Counted from the stretch's first letter, positions 1 through 9,421 are shown. The stretch: 64,000 nt of DNA from Vicinamibacterales bacterium (GCA_035699745.1 DASSPH010000054.1:1-64000); one strand, 5' to 3'. The notes: generated by a model from the letters alone, not told the origin. Numbers and translations: made by a program.

Positions 1-780
1 AAGGGCCGCGACGTCTCGTGGGACGATGGCCCGGGGAGACCCGCCGTCGCGCTGATCTCGGCGTCCCTCGCTCGCGCGGTGTTCCCGGCCGGCGGCGAGA
101 TCGGCCAGCACCTCCGGATCGCCGGACCCGATCGTCGAGACGTCGAAGTGATCGGCGTCGTCGCCGATGCGCCGTACGTCAAGCTGGACGACCCGGCGCC
201 GCTCGTCGTCTTCCGGCCGATCATGCAGGAAACGGCACGGACGCAGTTTCCGATCGCGTACGTCCGCGCGACAGGCGACCTCGCGACGGTGCGCGACGGC
301 TATACCCGCGTCATCGCGTCGCTCGACCACCGGTCGCTGCGCGGCTTCATCACTTCGTCGGCATGGGTCGACGGCGTGCTGGTGCAGGAGCGGTTCACCG
401 CGGCGCTGTCGACATTCGCGGCGGCGCTCACGGTGCTTCTGGCCTGCATGGGCGTGTACGGGCTGCTGGCGTACTCCGTGACGGCGCGGACCCGGGAGAT
501 CGGTGTGCGCGTGGCCCTCGGCGCCACGCGCCCGACCGTCGTCTGGATGATCGTGCGGGACGGCCTTGCGATTGCGGTTCCCGGCGTGCTCATTGGCGCT
601 CCGTGCGCGTGGGCTGCTGCACGGCTCGTACGGGCGCAGCTCTACGGCATCGCCCCGGGTGATCCGCGCACGCTGGCGATCGGCGCGGCGATCCTGCTTG
701 CCACGGTGCTCGCCTCGTCACTGGTGCCGGCGCTGCGCGCGTCGCGGGTGGCGCCCCTCGAAGCGCTGCGCGACGAGTAG
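1..780 (+). CDS. ADOP/MacB-type ABC permease, C-terminal part (cut by window start)
   Basis: The frame is open from base 1, so the gene begins upstream; 259 residues are visible. The first part resembles a MacB periplasmic core (a stretch on intermediate validity of the type IGVVADAPYVKLDDPAP). It is followed by an FtsX domain with three membrane segments and the signature TREIGVRVALGATRPTVVWM. The protein ends in the usual ADOP tail ASRVAPLEALRDE. Family knowledge: orphan duplicated permeases of this sort are abundant in Acidobacteria and lack a linked ATPase gene; their transport role is unproven. Two further members lie at 11818-14226 and 23261-25708. Confidence 0.9.
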   Translation, partial: KGRDVSWDDGPGRPAVALISASLARAVFPAGGEIGQHLRIAGPDRRDVEVIGVVADAPYVKLDDPAPLVVFRPIMQETARTQFPIAYVRATGDLATVRDGYTRVIASLDHRSLRGFITSSAWVDGVLVQERFTAALSTFAAALTVLLACMGVYGLLAYSVTARTREIGVRVALGATRPTVVWMIVRDGLAIAVPGVLIGAPCAWAAARLVRAQLYGIAPGDPRTLAIGAAILLATVLASSLVPALRASRVAPLEALRDE

Positions 781-913
781 CCGTCCCGCCAGACTTCCGA
801 ATCATTCCGAGCACACGGGCAACACCTTCGGCGCGAAGGCGTGTCGATCGGCTCGAGGCGAACGGCCTCGGACCGTTTGACAGCCATTCGTCGACGATGC
901 CATCGTCGTCGTC

Positions 914-1495
914 ATGGCGACGGACGACCGCAACAACGAACAGGAAGCGCGGATCGAGGCACTCAAGGCGCAGGCGGCGGCGCTGGGCGGCGGACACATG
1001 GCCTACGAGGAAGCAGGCCTGAGCCCGGAGCTGCGCGAACAGTTCTGGCGCCGTGTCATCGACGCGGAGACCGCGCCCACGACGACTCTCGTCAAGGAAC
1101 TCAACGGGATCGGTGTGGAACTGCCGGATCCCGAGGGGCTGGATGACGCGGCGCTGCACGAGGTCCTGTGGAAAGTCATCCAGGCGCTCGGCACGCTGCA
1201 CGTGTACCTGGATCAGACGGATCATCTCAGCGACCGCGAGCTGTACACGAAACTGCTGCGTGAAACGCTTCCCGAAGAGATGGATGCGCTCGACGGCGAC
1301 GACAACACCGCGTGCCACATCGACATACTGGGCGGCTGGAGTCTCGAGGACGTCGCGCTCTTCCTGAAGTACTACGCCGGCGAGGAGCAACGCGAATATT
1401 GGCGCCGGAACAATCCCGAAATCGAGATGCCGCAGCACGAGGACCCGCCGTACGACCGCGACAGCCATCTGCCCCAGCCGTGGTGGTACACGTAG
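914..1495 (+). CDS. conserved hypothetical acidic protein
   Basis: A 193-residue soluble acidic protein that I do not recognise. The N-terminus is charged and helical. The middle (about residues 55-150) contains several predicted helices with the stretches LPDPEGLDDAALHEVLWKVI and LHVYLDQTDHLSDRELY. The C-terminus is rich in Pro, Trp and Asp (ends HLPQPWWYT). There is no signal peptide or membrane segment. The start ATG follows GTCGTC with no clear ribosome site; an in-frame later Met (HMAYEEAG, residue 34) is possible. Coding is supported by length and by composition typical of a folded protein. Confidence 0.7.
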   Translation: MATDDRNNEQEARIEALKAQAAALGGGHMAYEEAGLSPELREQFWRRVIDAETAPTTTLVKELNGIGVELPDPEGLDDAALHEVLWKVIQALGTLHVYLDQTDHLSDRELYTKLLRETLPEEMDALDGDDNTACHIDILGGWSLEDVALFLKYYAGEEQREYWRRNNPEIEMPQHEDPPYDRDSHLPQPWWYT

Positions 1496-1515
1496 GAGGA
1501 GTCGCCGGCGGATGA

Positions 1516-1944
1516 ATGGGCTGGCAGGACAGGAGCCGGTGGCGTGCGAGAATGACCCCGATGGGGAAGGGCCGCGGTCCGCAGGATCCCTTTGGCACCT
1601 ACCGGGAATGGGCCGAGCATCGGCTGGATCCGGGGCACTATCTGGGCGGAACGATCGAACCGCACCTGCGGAAGTCCGAGCTTGGTCCGAGAGCGCGGCG
1701 CCTCAGCGGGATCATGCTGACGGCAAGCGGCGCCATGGGCGTGATGTCGTTGCTGGCGCTGGAGTGGACCGCGATAGGCGATATGCCGGCGTGGCTGGGA
1801 TATCCGGCATTCCTTCTCACGTTCGGCGGTCTGCTGCTCGTCATCTGGGCGGGGGTGACGCTCTTCCGGTCGGATCCCGCCACGCCGCGACACCCGGAGA
1901 AACGACGAGGATCTTCGCAGAGCCGCGCCGCCCGCCGTCGATAG
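1516..1944 (+). CDS. small membrane protein, two predicted TM helices
   Basis: Up to 142 residues. A hydrophilic N-terminus containing DPFGTYREWAEHRLDPGHYL is followed by two hydrophobic helices (about residues 65-82 and 91-113) and a very basic tail. The start is uncertain: ATGs at 1516, 1552 and 1561 are in frame, and the protein-like part begins only after 1561. It lies 20 bp downstream of the hypothetical gene at 914-1495, so the two may be co-transcribed. No family recognised. Confidence 0.55.
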   Translation: MGWQDRSRWRARMTPMGKGRGPQDPFGTYREWAEHRLDPGHYLGGTIEPHLRKSELGPRARRLSGIMLTASGAMGVMSLLALEWTAIGDMPAWLGYPAFLLTFGGLLLVIWAGVTLFRSDPATPRHPEKRRGSSQSRAARRR

Positions 1945-2211
1945 GCTTCGCCGCACACCGGCGCCGCCGTGCCTCACATCTGGCGCGTGGACACCAACGC
2001 CCGCGACACGGCGGCGATGGGCGCATTTTCCAGCGGCGGCCGCAGACTGGCGCGATCGGCGTCGGCATGCCCCGATTGGAGTCGTCGTCCGCGGCCGAAT
2101 CCACGCCGGCGACGATGCCGGCATGGACGATGCGACTCGCGAACCCGATCGACGGCCGAAAGGACACCGAGATCCTCGTCGGCGAGATGACGAACTGGCG
2201 GCCGGCGCCGC

Positions 2212-3525
2212 TTACTTGAACGCCTTCTGAACGAAGTCGGCGAGGTTCTGCCGCCAGAGCGGCCACACGTGGCCCACCTCCGGCGCTTCCTCCTCGGTGA
2301 AGCGTACGTTCTTCGTTTTCAGCCACGCCTTGAACTGCCGGTTCACACCCACCAGTCCATCGGCCGTGCCACACCCGATGAACAGGTACTTGATCCGGGA
2401 GTTGGCCCTGGCGTCGAGAGCCGGAAAGTTCTTCTCGAAATCCGCGGCCGTGAGCGGCGGGCCTCCGCCCCGCCCGCCGCGGCCCCGGCCCTCGGCGGCA
2501 GCCGCCGCCGCCGGCGCCGCCCCAGCCGGCGCGGGAGCCGCCGGGGGTGCTGCACCCGGCGTCCCCGCCGGCGGCATCGCGCGCGGCCACATGACGAAGG
2601 CACCGCTGAACGATCCGAGCCACGCGAACTTGTCGAGATTGTTCAGCCCCGTGTAGAGCGCCTCGGCACCGCCCATCGACAAGCCCGCGATCGCTCGTTC
2701 CTCGCGGCTGCTGCTGACGTGATACCCCTTCTGCACCTGCGGCATCACTTCGGTCAGCAGGATCTTCGCGTAGCCGGTCACGATGTCAGCGGAGTTGGCA
2801 TTCGGTCCGGCGCTCGTGCCATAGCCGAGCGTCGTCACGACGACCATGGGCACCGCCTTGCCCTGCGCGATCAGGTTGTCGAGGATGACGCTCGCCGCGC
2901 CGCCGTTCATCCACCGCTCCGCGTCGTCCCCCAGCCCGTGCAGCAGGTAGAGCACGGGATACGCCCGCGAGCGCTGCACGTCGTAGCCGGGCGGCGTGTA
3001 GACGAAGAAGTCCCGCTCGTCGCTGGCGACGGTCGAGCGAAACCGGTGGCGGGCAATCGCCCCGCGCGGGACGTTGGCCGCCGGCAGCCAGGGCTCTGGC
3101 CCGGGGACGACGAACATCGACTGGAACCCGTTGAAGCTGGTCTGCACCTGCCGGTTGTTCGGGTCGTTGATGGTCGTCCCGTCGATGACGAGCTGGTACG
3201 TATGGAGACCGGGACCGAACGTGCCGGACGTGACGCTCCAGACACCCTGTTCGTCCCTGGCCATCGGCAGGCTCTTGCCTCCGACCGCGACCGCCACGTC
3301 CTTTGCGTTCGGCGCGCGGAGGCGGAAGGTGACGCTGCCGTCCGCCCCGACCTCCGGTGATTTCACGGCTGCTCCGCCGCGTCCGCCACCGCGTCCGGCG
3401 GGCGGCGGGGCGGCGCCCGGGGGCTGCGTGCCGGCTGCGGCCGGCGGGGGCTGCTGCCACGCGTGCAGCGACGGCGCAACGAGCGCACCTGCGAACAGAA
3501 CAATCAGCCACGGCCGCCTTTGCAT
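2212..3525 (-). CDS. secreted alpha/beta-hydrolase esterase (enterochelin/feruloyl-esterase-like)
   Basis: 437 residues. A Sec signal peptide (MQRRPWLIVLFAGALVAPSLHAW) leads into a Pro/Ala/Gly-rich linker. An early-set, CBM48-like beta-sandwich follows (about 55-140; VTFRLRAPNAKDVAVAVGG). The rest is an esterase D/Fes-type hydrolase domain with the oxyanion region LYLLHGLGDDAERW and nucleophile elbow GLSMGGAEAL; the C-terminal His is probably in EVGHVWPLW. A low-complexity Ala/Pro/Gly/Arg insert interrupts the hydrolase domain. Family members hydrolyse esters of siderophores or of hydroxycinnamates on plant polysaccharide; the substrate here is unknown. Monocistronic, with a recognisable promoter upstream. 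Confidence 0.9.
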   Translation of the reverse strand: MQRRPWLIVLFAGALVAPSLHAWQQPPPAAAGTQPPGAAPPPAGRGGGRGGAAVKSPEVGADGSVTFRLRAPNAKDVAVAVGGKSLPMARDEQGVWSVTSGTFGPGLHTYQLVIDGTTINDPNNRQVQTSFNGFQSMFVVPGPEPWLPAANVPRGAIARHRFRSTVASDERDFFVYTPPGYDVQRSRAYPVLYLLHGLGDDAERWMNGGAASVILDNLIAQGKAVPMVVVTTLGYGTSAGPNANSADIVTGYAKILLTEVMPQVQKGYHVSSSREERAIAGLSMGGAEALYTGLNNLDKFAWLGSFSGAFVMWPRAMPPAGTPGAAPPAAPAPAGAAPAAAAAAEGRGRGGRGGGPPLTAADFEKNFPALDARANSRIKYLFIGCGTADGLVGVNRQFKAWLKTKNVRFTEEEAPEVGHVWPLWRQNLADFVQKAFK

Positions 3526-3561
3526 ACGAGCAGCTCCGTCAGAATCGTGAAACCGGCGAAT

Positions 3562-3590
3562 AATATACCGTCCGGCGAGACCTCGGTCAT
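3562..3590 (-). promoter_or_regulatory. sigma-70-like promoter of the esterase gene
   Basis: On the minus strand ATGACC (3590-3585) and TATATT (3567-3562) are separated by exactly 17 bp, and the start codon of the esterase lies 36 bp further on. The AT-rich patch stands out in GC-rich surroundings. The match is by eye only. Confidence 0.45.
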
Positions 3591-3705
3591 GAAGATCACC
3601 ATCTACATCGCTATGCCGGCCAACGGACTGATCTCGAACAGCCGGAACGTTCGCGACTGGCTCTCGCCCGAGTCGTTCTCGCCGCCAAAGGCTTCGGTCA
3701 GGTGA
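3589..3705 (+). pseudogene. remnant of a dihydrofolate-reductase/RibD-C family gene
   Basis: A 38-codon frame starting MKITIYIAMPANGLISNSRN and continuing VRDWLSPE. This closely resembles, from memory, the first ~30 residues of the short DHFR-family proteins (typically MKI..Y.AMSANG.ISN...VPDWLS). After SPE the similarity stops and the frame ends ten codons later. The rest of the expected ~170-residue domain is absent before the next gene, so this looks like a truncated relic. The upstream start region overlaps the esterase promoter. Confidence 0.5.
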
Positions 3706-3803
3706 GCGGTGTCTATTTCGTCAGATGACGTGTAGAGTTCTGGCAGTCGGCTCCGACTACATGATGAACGCCCCGCACGCGGGCCACATCACAGGAGCCG
3801 AGC

Positions 3804-4289
3804 ATGGCACGTCCTCAGAAGATCACCACGCACCTCTGGTTCAACGGCAACGCCGAGGCGGCGGTCGAGTTCTACACCTCCCTGTTTCCGGATTCGCGGG
3901 TTACCAACGTGGCCCGGTGGGGCGACGGGGGCCCCGCGCCCAAGGGGACCGTCCTGAACATCACGTTCGAGATGGCCGGGCAGACGTTCATCGCCCTGAA
4001 CGGCGGGCCTCAGTACACGTTCACGCCGGCGATCTCGCTGTTCGTGTCGTGCGAGTCTCAGGCGCAGGTGGACGAGCTGTGGACGAAGCTCCTCGCCGGC
4101 GGCGGCAAGCCGAACGCCTGCGGATGGCTCGACGACCGGTATGGCCTGTCGTGGCAGATCGTTCCGACGGCGCTCATGGAGCTGATGAGCGATCCGGACC
4201 CGAAGGCGTCCGGACGCGTCGCCCGAGCGCTGATGGGGATGCAGAAGATTGACATCGCGGCGCTGCGCCAGGCACACGCGGCCGCGTAG
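3804..4289 (+). CDS. VOC-superfamily protein (PhnB/3-demethylubiquinone methyltransferase-like fold)
   Basis: 161 residues with the paired beta-alpha-beta-beta-beta layout of the PhnB-like VOC family. The N-terminal signature is ITTHLWFNGNAEAAVEFYTS, the typical middle is FEMAGQTFIALNGGPQYTF, and the second module contains GWLDDRYGLSWQIVP. These proteins are often annotated as 3-demethylubiquinone-9 3-methyltransferase, but they contain no methyltransferase motif. It starts ATG after CAGGAGCCGAGC (good ribosome site). It is the first gene of a likely operon with the YCII protein (20 bp later) and the ECF sigma factor. This grouping is typical of ECF42 loci. Confidence 0.9.
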   Translation: MARPQKITTHLWFNGNAEAAVEFYTSLFPDSRVTNVARWGDGGPAPKGTVLNITFEMAGQTFIALNGGPQYTFTPAISLFVSCESQAQVDELWTKLLAGGGKPNACGWLDDRYGLSWQIVPTALMELMSDPDPKASGRVARALMGMQKIDIAALRQAHAAA

Positions 4290-4309
4290 CCACACCACGA
4301 GGACACATC

Positions 4310-4714
4310 ATGAAGTACATGCTGATGATGAACGCGCCCCGCGGAGGGGCGTACCAGATCGCGGGCTGGCCCGCGGCAGCGATCACCGCCCACATCGCGT
4401 TCATGCGGGACTTCGCCGGCAGGCTCTCGGCTGCAGGAGAGCTGGTCGCGGCCGAGGGCCTGAGCGGGCCTGAGGAGGCGAAGCGCGTGCGAGCCGGCGC
4501 CGGCGGCGAGCCCATCACCGACGGCGTGTTCCCCGAATCGAAGGAGTTCCTGGCCGGCTACTGGATCGTGGACGTCGACACGCCCGAGCGCGCCTACGCG
4601 ATCGCCGCAGAGGCCTCCGCGGCTCCGGGCCCGGGCGGCCGGCCGTTGAATCTCGCCATCGAGGTGCGGCAGGTGATGAGCGGCGCGCCGGCCGACTGGG
4701 CGTCGAGCACATGA
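4310..4714 (+). CDS. YCII/DGPF-domain protein
   Basis: 134 residues; begins MKYMLMMNAPRGGAYQIAGW and has the dimeric alpha-beta-barrel pattern of the YCII-related family, including TDGVFPESKEFLAGYWIVDV, a variant of the DGPF-type signature. These proteins are the classical genomic partners of ECF42 sigma factors; their biochemical role is not established. The preceding gene ends 20 bp upstream, and its stop codon overlaps the sigma-factor start in an ATGA (4711-4714), which implies translational coupling. Confidence 0.92.
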   Translation: MKYMLMMNAPRGGAYQIAGWPAAAITAHIAFMRDFAGRLSAAGELVAAEGLSGPEEAKRVRAGAGGEPITDGVFPESKEFLAGYWIVDVDTPERAYAIAAEASAAPGPGGRPLNLAIEVRQVMSGAPADWASST

Positions 4715-6042
4715 TCCCGCGGCTGGACGATCGCGCTCAGGAGCTGTTGCGCGATCTCGCACCCGCGGTCCTCGGCGGCCTGGTGCGCCGTTACCGCGAT
4801 TTCGGTGCGTGCGAAGACGCGGTGCAGGAGGCGCTGCTTGCCGCCGCGATGCAGTGGCCGACGCAGGGCATGCCCGACAACCCGAAAGGCTGGCTGATCA
4901 CCGTGGCCGCGCGCCGGCTCACCGATCACATCCGGGCGGACGCCGCCCGCAGACATCGTGAGCAGCTGGTGGCCAGCCTGATCCCCGCCGACCAGCAGAT
5001 CGCGCTGGCGGCGGATGCTGCCGGCGTCAACGAGCGGGACGAGACGCTCGACCTTTACTTCATGTGCTGCCATCCGGCGTTGTCGGCGGCATCGCAGGTC
5101 GCGCTCACGCTGCGCGTCATGGGCGGCCTCACTACGGGTGAAATCGCGCGCGCGTTCCTGGTGCCCGAGCGGACGATGGCGCAGCGCCTGACGCGCGCGA
5201 AACAGACGATCGAATCAGCCGGGCGAAGCTTCCCCGACCTTACAGCGGACGATCGTGCGGCCCGCCTGCCCACCGTACTCAACGTGCTGTACCTGATCTT
5301 CAGCGAAGGGTACACCGCCGCCCAGGGAGACGAGCTGTACCGCCTCGACCTGTCGAACGAGGCAATCCGGGTGGCCCGGCTGCTCTCGCGATTGCTGCCG
5401 GATCACCCGGAAGTCTCCGGCCTGCTTGCGCTGATGCTGCTCACCGACGCGCGGCGCGCGGCGCGGGCGGGGCCGAACGGCGAGCTGATCCCGCTCGACG
5501 AACAGGTTCGATCGCGCTGGAACCAGGAGCGCATCTCGGAAGGCAAGCGGATCCTCGAGCGGGCGCTGGCGCGAGGCGCCGCCGGTCCGTACCAGATTCA
5601 GGCCGCCATCGCCGCGCTGCACGACGAAGCACCCAGCACCGAGGCGACGGACTGGCCGCAGATCCTCGCGCTCTACGACGCGCTGCGATGTTACGGCAGC
5701 CCGATGGCGCGGCTCAGCCGCGCGATCGCCCTTGCGATGGTCGAGGGGGCCGACGCCGGTCTGGCTGCCCTGGAGGACCTCGCCGCCGATCCACGTCTTG
5801 CGGCCCACCATCGGCTGGCGGCGGCCCGTGCGCACCTGCTCGAGCGGGCGGGCCGTCACCACGAGGCGGTCGACGAGTATCGTCGCGCCTCGCAGCGCAC
5901 GGCGAACACGCCGGAGCGGAACTACCTCCTCCTGCGCGCGGCGCGGCTCAGCGACTCGCTCGCGGCGGCCGGATTGAACGGTGTCGCGCCGCGCCCGAAT
6001 CTCTCGGGCGGCTATCGCACCGTCACCGGCCCCAGATACTGA
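4711..6042 (+). CDS. ECF42-type RNA polymerase sigma factor with C-terminal TPR-like extension
   Basis: 443 residues. Sigma-2 region at about 10-75 (FGACEDAVQEALLAAAMQW, NPKGWLITVAARRLTDHIR). Sigma-4 region at about 110-165 (LTLRVMGGLTTGEIARAFLV, PERTMAQRLTRAKQ). Then the long C-terminal domain with FSEGYTAAQGDELYRLDLS that defines the SigJ/ECF42-like DUF6596 group. ECF42 factors lack an anti-sigma factor and are thought to be controlled through this C-terminal TPR-like domain. The likely targets are its own VOC/YCII operon (inference). Its last 31 bp overlap, tail to tail, the convergent kinase gene. Confidence 0.93.
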   Translation: MIPRLDDRAQELLRDLAPAVLGGLVRRYRDFGACEDAVQEALLAAAMQWPTQGMPDNPKGWLITVAARRLTDHIRADAARRHREQLVASLIPADQQIALAADAAGVNERDETLDLYFMCCHPALSAASQVALTLRVMGGLTTGEIARAFLVPERTMAQRLTRAKQTIESAGRSFPDLTADDRAARLPTVLNVLYLIFSEGYTAAQGDELYRLDLSNEAIRVARLLSRLLPDHPEVSGLLALMLLTDARRAARAGPNGELIPLDEQVRSRWNQERISEGKRILERALARGAAGPYQIQAAIAALHDEAPSTEATDWPQILALYDALRCYGSPMARLSRAIALAMVEGADAGLAALEDLAADPRLAAHHRLAAARAHLLERAGRHHEAVDEYRRASQRTANTPERNYLLLRAARLSDSLAAAGLNGVAPRPNLSGGYRTVTGPRY

Positions 6043-8837
6043 TCGAACCAGCCGAGCACGTCCCGAATCAGCTCGTTGAGCGGCGGAATGTGGCCGCCTT
6101 CGTGGATCGCGAGCCGCTTGCGGTCGGGCGGCGCGCCGAGCAGCGCGAACAGCGGCCGGGCGACGTCGTCGAGCGGGAAAATGAAATCGTCGCGCCCGTT
6201 CAACATCAGCGTCGGGGCGGTGATGCGCGGCGCGAAGTTGATGGGATCGGCCTCCGCGGGCCGGCGGCCGGTCTGCAGTCCTCCGGACAACAGCACGACC
6301 GCCTTCAGCCGCGGTTCGACGGCGACGATCGGCAGCGCCGCCGTGGCGCCGGCACTGAGGCCGTAGAATCCGACCTTTGCTGCGTCGATGTCCGGCCGGG
6401 TCTCGAGGTAATCGATCGTCCGGCCCAGATCCTTCGACCACTGGACGACCATGTCCCGATAGGCGTTCATCTGATCGTCGCGGGGGAATTCGCCGACGCC
6501 CGCGAAGCGCTGGAACGTGCCCTGATAGATCGGAATCACGAGAGCGCGGCCGCTGCGCGTGAGGAAGTTGAAGTACGCCGCGCCGGGCGCGGCGCTGAGG
6601 TCGGGGCCGAGAGGAAGCAGGCCGAACGCATATCCGCCTGGAAACCAGATCACCGGTTGATAGGGGGGCGGTGCGTTCTTCGGCAGAAGCAGAAAGACCG
6701 GGACGCGCTCCTGTCCGTACGCCGCGGCGATCGACACCAGTTCGGCACGCCAATGGTCGGTTTCCGGCAGCGGCTCGACGCGCGCGTCGAGTGGCCGGCG
6801 GTCGTAGCCATACAACGCCTTGTACGCCGCATAGAGATCGTCGCCCACCGGTTTGTCCGAACGCGCGCCGACGTTGGGAGGAACCGGCGCGAGGGCCTCG
6901 GGCGGCAGCGGCGAGACGTCACGAATGCAGCGGAAGCCGTGAGCCGCATGACGATCGAGCGGCAGCCGCGGCTCGCGGTTGAACGCCATGTATGGAGGAT
7001 CGTTCCAGGCCCCGCCGACGATGTTCCGGCGGTCTCCGGTCGCGTTCCAGACCCACTCCTTGACGTTTCCCGAGAGGCCGTAGGTGCCGAACGCGCCGAG
7101 ATCCTTGAGCGCGGTCACCGGTTCGGCCGACTTGCCGTTGAAGTTGGCCACCGACGCGACCGCCTGGCCGTACAACACGGTTCCAATCGCCTGCCTCCAG
7201 TGGAAGAGCGTCGGCAGCTGCTTGCCGGCAAACTGCGCGTAGGCGGCGGCCTCGTACCAACTGACCCCGCCGACCGGGTAGTCGGCCTGTCCTTCGGGGA
7301 ACGTGCCGAGCTCCCACGTCGCCGGCCCCGGCCGCCCGGTCTTGTCGCGCAGGCCCGCGACGAGGTCGAACCCGTCCTTCCAGTACTTCGGATCGCGGTA
7401 GCCGCCGGCATCGACGAATCGCTTGAATTCACCATTGGTGACTTCGTACTTGTCGATCCAGAAGTCCGGCAACCGGACCGCCGCCGTTCCCTGGCGAAAC
7501 GGCCCGCCGCGCACGTAGAGCATTCCGGGTGGCGACTCCCCGGTCTGGCGCAGCGCGATGACCGGCGCGATCGGCGATGCACCTTCAGCCGTGTCGAATC
7601 CACTCTTCACGAGCCTCCAGCGCAGTTGCCCCTGGGGAACGCGCGCGTCCTTGATCGGGATGCGGCCGACCGATACCCACGCGCCGCCGGCGTCGATGAA
7701 GTCGTTGAAGTGCACCTCGGCGCCCACCGGCTCACTCATGCTGAGAGGCAGTGTGGCGGCGCCGAGCGCGCGCCGCACGCGCAGGTCGCCGGGGGCGAGC
7801 GCGGCGGCTCGCATGGCCAGCCGATAGGCGTCGACGAACTGCCCGAGGCCGGCGAGCCGTTCGATCTCCGGCAGCGATCGCTCCACCAGCGCCGCCGACT
7901 GCCATCGGCGCACCATGACCCACGTGATGGCGATGACGATCGCCAGCGCCAGGACGGCGCCGGCCGCGACCAGGCGCGGCATTCGCGACGAACGCGGCAT
8001 CGCATGTGCCGGCGCAAGCCGCCGCAGATCGGCGAGCAGCTCCACCGCCGACGGATAACGCCGCGCGGGATCCTTTTCGAGGCAGCGCTCCACGATCTGC
8101 GCGACGGCGGCGGGAACGTCCGGCCTGACGGTCTGCAGCGGCACCGGCTGCTCGCGAACGACCGCGTTCATCACCGACCACTCGGAGGTGCCGGAGAAGG
8201 CCTGCCGTCCCGCGAGCGTCTCGTAGAACACCACGCCCATCGAGAACACGTCCGACCGTGCGTCGGCCGGCTGGCCGAGGGCCTGTTCCGGCGACATGTA
8301 TCCGCTGGTCCCGACGATCGCTCCGGCCTGCGTGTACGGAGCGCCGGTCACCGTCGCGGCATCGCCCTGAGGCGCGCTGGTCGATTTCGCCAGACCGAAA
8401 TCCAGCACCTTGATGGTGCCGTCGCGCGTCACCATCAGGTTGGCGGGCTTGAGGTCGCGATGCACGATTCCCGCGGCATGCGACGCCGCCAGCGCGCCGG
8501 CCATCTGGATGGCGTAGTCGATCGCGCGCGCGAGGGGCATCGGCCCGTCGGCCGGCCGCCGGTTCAGCGGCGCGCCGTCGACGAGCTCCATCACGATGAA
8601 GTCCCCATCGTCGGCGGCGTCGATATCGTGAATGGTGATGATGTTGGGATGATTCAGCGCGGACGCGGCGCGCGCTTCCTGCGCGAACCGCTGCGCCCAT
8701 CCGGCACGATCGGGCCCCCGCTGAAGGACTTTGATCGCCACCTTCCGGCGAAGGCGCGTGTCCTCGGCCTCGTAGACGATCCCCATGCCGCCGCGTCCCA
8801 GTTCCCGTCCGACGACGTAGCGAGGGGGCAGGCGCAT
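6012..8837 (-). CDS. membrane Ser/Thr protein kinase fused to FGE-sulfatase domain and alpha/beta hydrolase
   Basis: 941 residues in three modules. The cytoplasmic kinase (about 7-270) has GRGGMG at 14-19, Lys36, HRD at 126-128, DFG at 146-148 and SPEQ at 182-185, so it looks catalytically intact. One TM helix lies at 288-310. A formylglycine-generating-enzyme/SUMF1-like domain (about 436-638) has [21 protein letters not shown] and HGFRCIRD. A dienelactone-hydrolase-like domain (about 690-941) has nucleophile elbow GLSAG (Ser828), acid D883/D884 and His916. The kinase would face the cytoplasm and the two enzyme-like modules the periplasm. It is transcribed divergently from the DoxX gene and convergent with the ECF42 gene. 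Confidence 0.92.
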   Translation of the reverse strand: MRLPPRYVVGRELGRGGMGIVYEAEDTRLRRKVAIKVLQRGPDRAGWAQRFAQEARAASALNHPNIITIHDIDAADDGDFIVMELVDGAPLNRRPADGPMPLARAIDYAIQMAGALAASHAAGIVHRDLKPANLMVTRDGTIKVLDFGLAKSTSAPQGDAATVTGAPYTQAGAIVGTSGYMSPEQALGQPADARSDVFSMGVVFYETLAGRQAFSGTSEWSVMNAVVREQPVPLQTVRPDVPAAVAQIVERCLEKDPARRYPSAVELLADLRRLAPAHAMPRSSRMPRLVAAGAVLALAIVIAITWVMVRRWQSAALVERSLPEIERLAGLGQFVDAYRLAMRAAALAPGDLRVRRALGAATLPLSMSEPVGAEVHFNDFIDAGGAWVSVGRIPIKDARVPQGQLRWRLVKSGFDTAEGASPIAPVIALRQTGESPPGMLYVRGGPFRQGTAAVRLPDFWIDKYEVTNGEFKRFVDAGGYRDPKYWKDGFDLVAGLRDKTGRPGPATWELGTFPEGQADYPVGGVSWYEAAAYAQFAGKQLPTLFHWRQAIGTVLYGQAVASVANFNGKSAEPVTALKDLGAFGTYGLSGNVKEWVWNATGDRRNIVGGAWNDPPYMAFNREPRLPLDRHAAHGFRCIRDVSPLPPEALAPVPPNVGARSDKPVGDDLYAAYKALYGYDRRPLDARVEPLPETDHWRAELVSIAAAYGQERVPVFLLLPKNAPPPYQPVIWFPGGYAFGLLPLGPDLSAAPGAAYFNFLTRSGRALVIPIYQGTFQRFAGVGEFPRDDQMNAYRDMVVQWSKDLGRTIDYLETRPDIDAAKVGFYGLSAGATAALPIVAVEPRLKAVVLLSGGLQTGRRPAEADPINFAPRITAPTLMLNGRDDFIFPLDDVARPLFALLGAPPDRKRLAIHEGGHIPPLNELIRDVLGWFDQYLGPVTVR

Positions 8838-8850
8838 CGGGGTGAGGTGG

Positions 8851-8870
8851 ATACTATCGCACCAGGTGCG
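8851..8870. promoter_or_regulatory. palindrome and -10-like box in divergent kinase/DoxX control region
   Basis: CGCACC-A-GGTGCG (8858-8870) is a perfect 6-bp inverted repeat with a one-base centre. It lies beside ATACTA (TAGTAT on the minus strand, 8851-8856), a plausible -10 for the kinase gene. On the plus strand TAGAAT (8890-8895) could be the -10 of the DoxX gene. Suggestive of an operator or hairpin in the shared 70-bp intergenic region; unproven. Confidence 0.3.
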
Positions 8871-8907
8871 GATTCGAGCCGCCGCACGTTAGAATGCGCC
8901 CTCGACG

Positions 8908-9279
8908 ATGAACATTCTGTTGTGGGTCCTGCAGGTCCTCGCCGCGCTCGCGTACGCTGCGTCGGGCTGGATGAAGATCTTCCTGTTCGACCAGATCAGC
9001 CGGGAGGTGCCGTCCTTTGGCGCGTTACCGCGCCAGGCCTGGATGGCCCTCGGCATCGTCGAGCTCGTGTGCGTGATCGGGCTGATCGTTCCGGCGGCGC
9101 TCCACTGGCGGCCGGCGCTCACGGTGGCCGCCGCGACGGTGCTGGCGCTCGAGAGCCTGGTGTTCATCGGCGTCCACGCCAGGTACGGCGAGATCGGGTC
9201 GATCGCCATGAGCGGCACGCTGGGCCTCCTCATGGCGTTCGTCGCGTACGGACGGATGGTGCTGAAGCCGATCGTCTGA
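8908..9279 (+). CDS. DoxX-like small membrane protein
   Basis: 123 residues with four hydrophobic helices (about 3-20, 45-65, 70-90, 98-118) and the DoxX-type first helix LAALAYAASGWMKIF followed by PRQAWMALGIVELVCVIGL. DoxX-family membrane proteins occur in redox and stress contexts, but their function is largely unknown. Monocistronic, divergent from the kinase. The same frame stays open for 40 further codons after its TGA. Confidence 0.85.
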   Translation: MNILLWVLQVLAALAYAASGWMKIFLFDQISREVPSFGALPRQAWMALGIVELVCVIGLIVPAALHWRPALTVAAATVLALESLVFIGVHARYGEIGSIAMSGTLGLLMAFVAYGRMVLKPIV

Positions 9280-9421
9280 ACCGCGGAACTGCGGCGGTCA
9301 TGGGACGCGGCGGGATCTGACGGCATCGACGGCGTGCATTTCGATCGGCCTGCGCCGGAAGAGCGCGCCGCCTGGCTCGCCTACCTGCGAACGTTGCGAT
9401 AGCGGACGCGGGTTGCGCGTT

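Noticed and set aside
1945-2211. Possible small gene on the plus strand between the membrane protein and the esterase
   Set aside because: An open frame crosses the region, but it also spans the neighbouring gene in the wrong frame. There is no ribosome site or recognisable motif; nothing else is supported there.
5688-9320. Very long plus-strand open frame (about 1210 codons)
   Set aside because: Antisense to the kinase-FGE-hydrolase gene; Arg/Gly/Pro-rich with no domain signature. It is a shadow produced by high third-position GC of the real gene.
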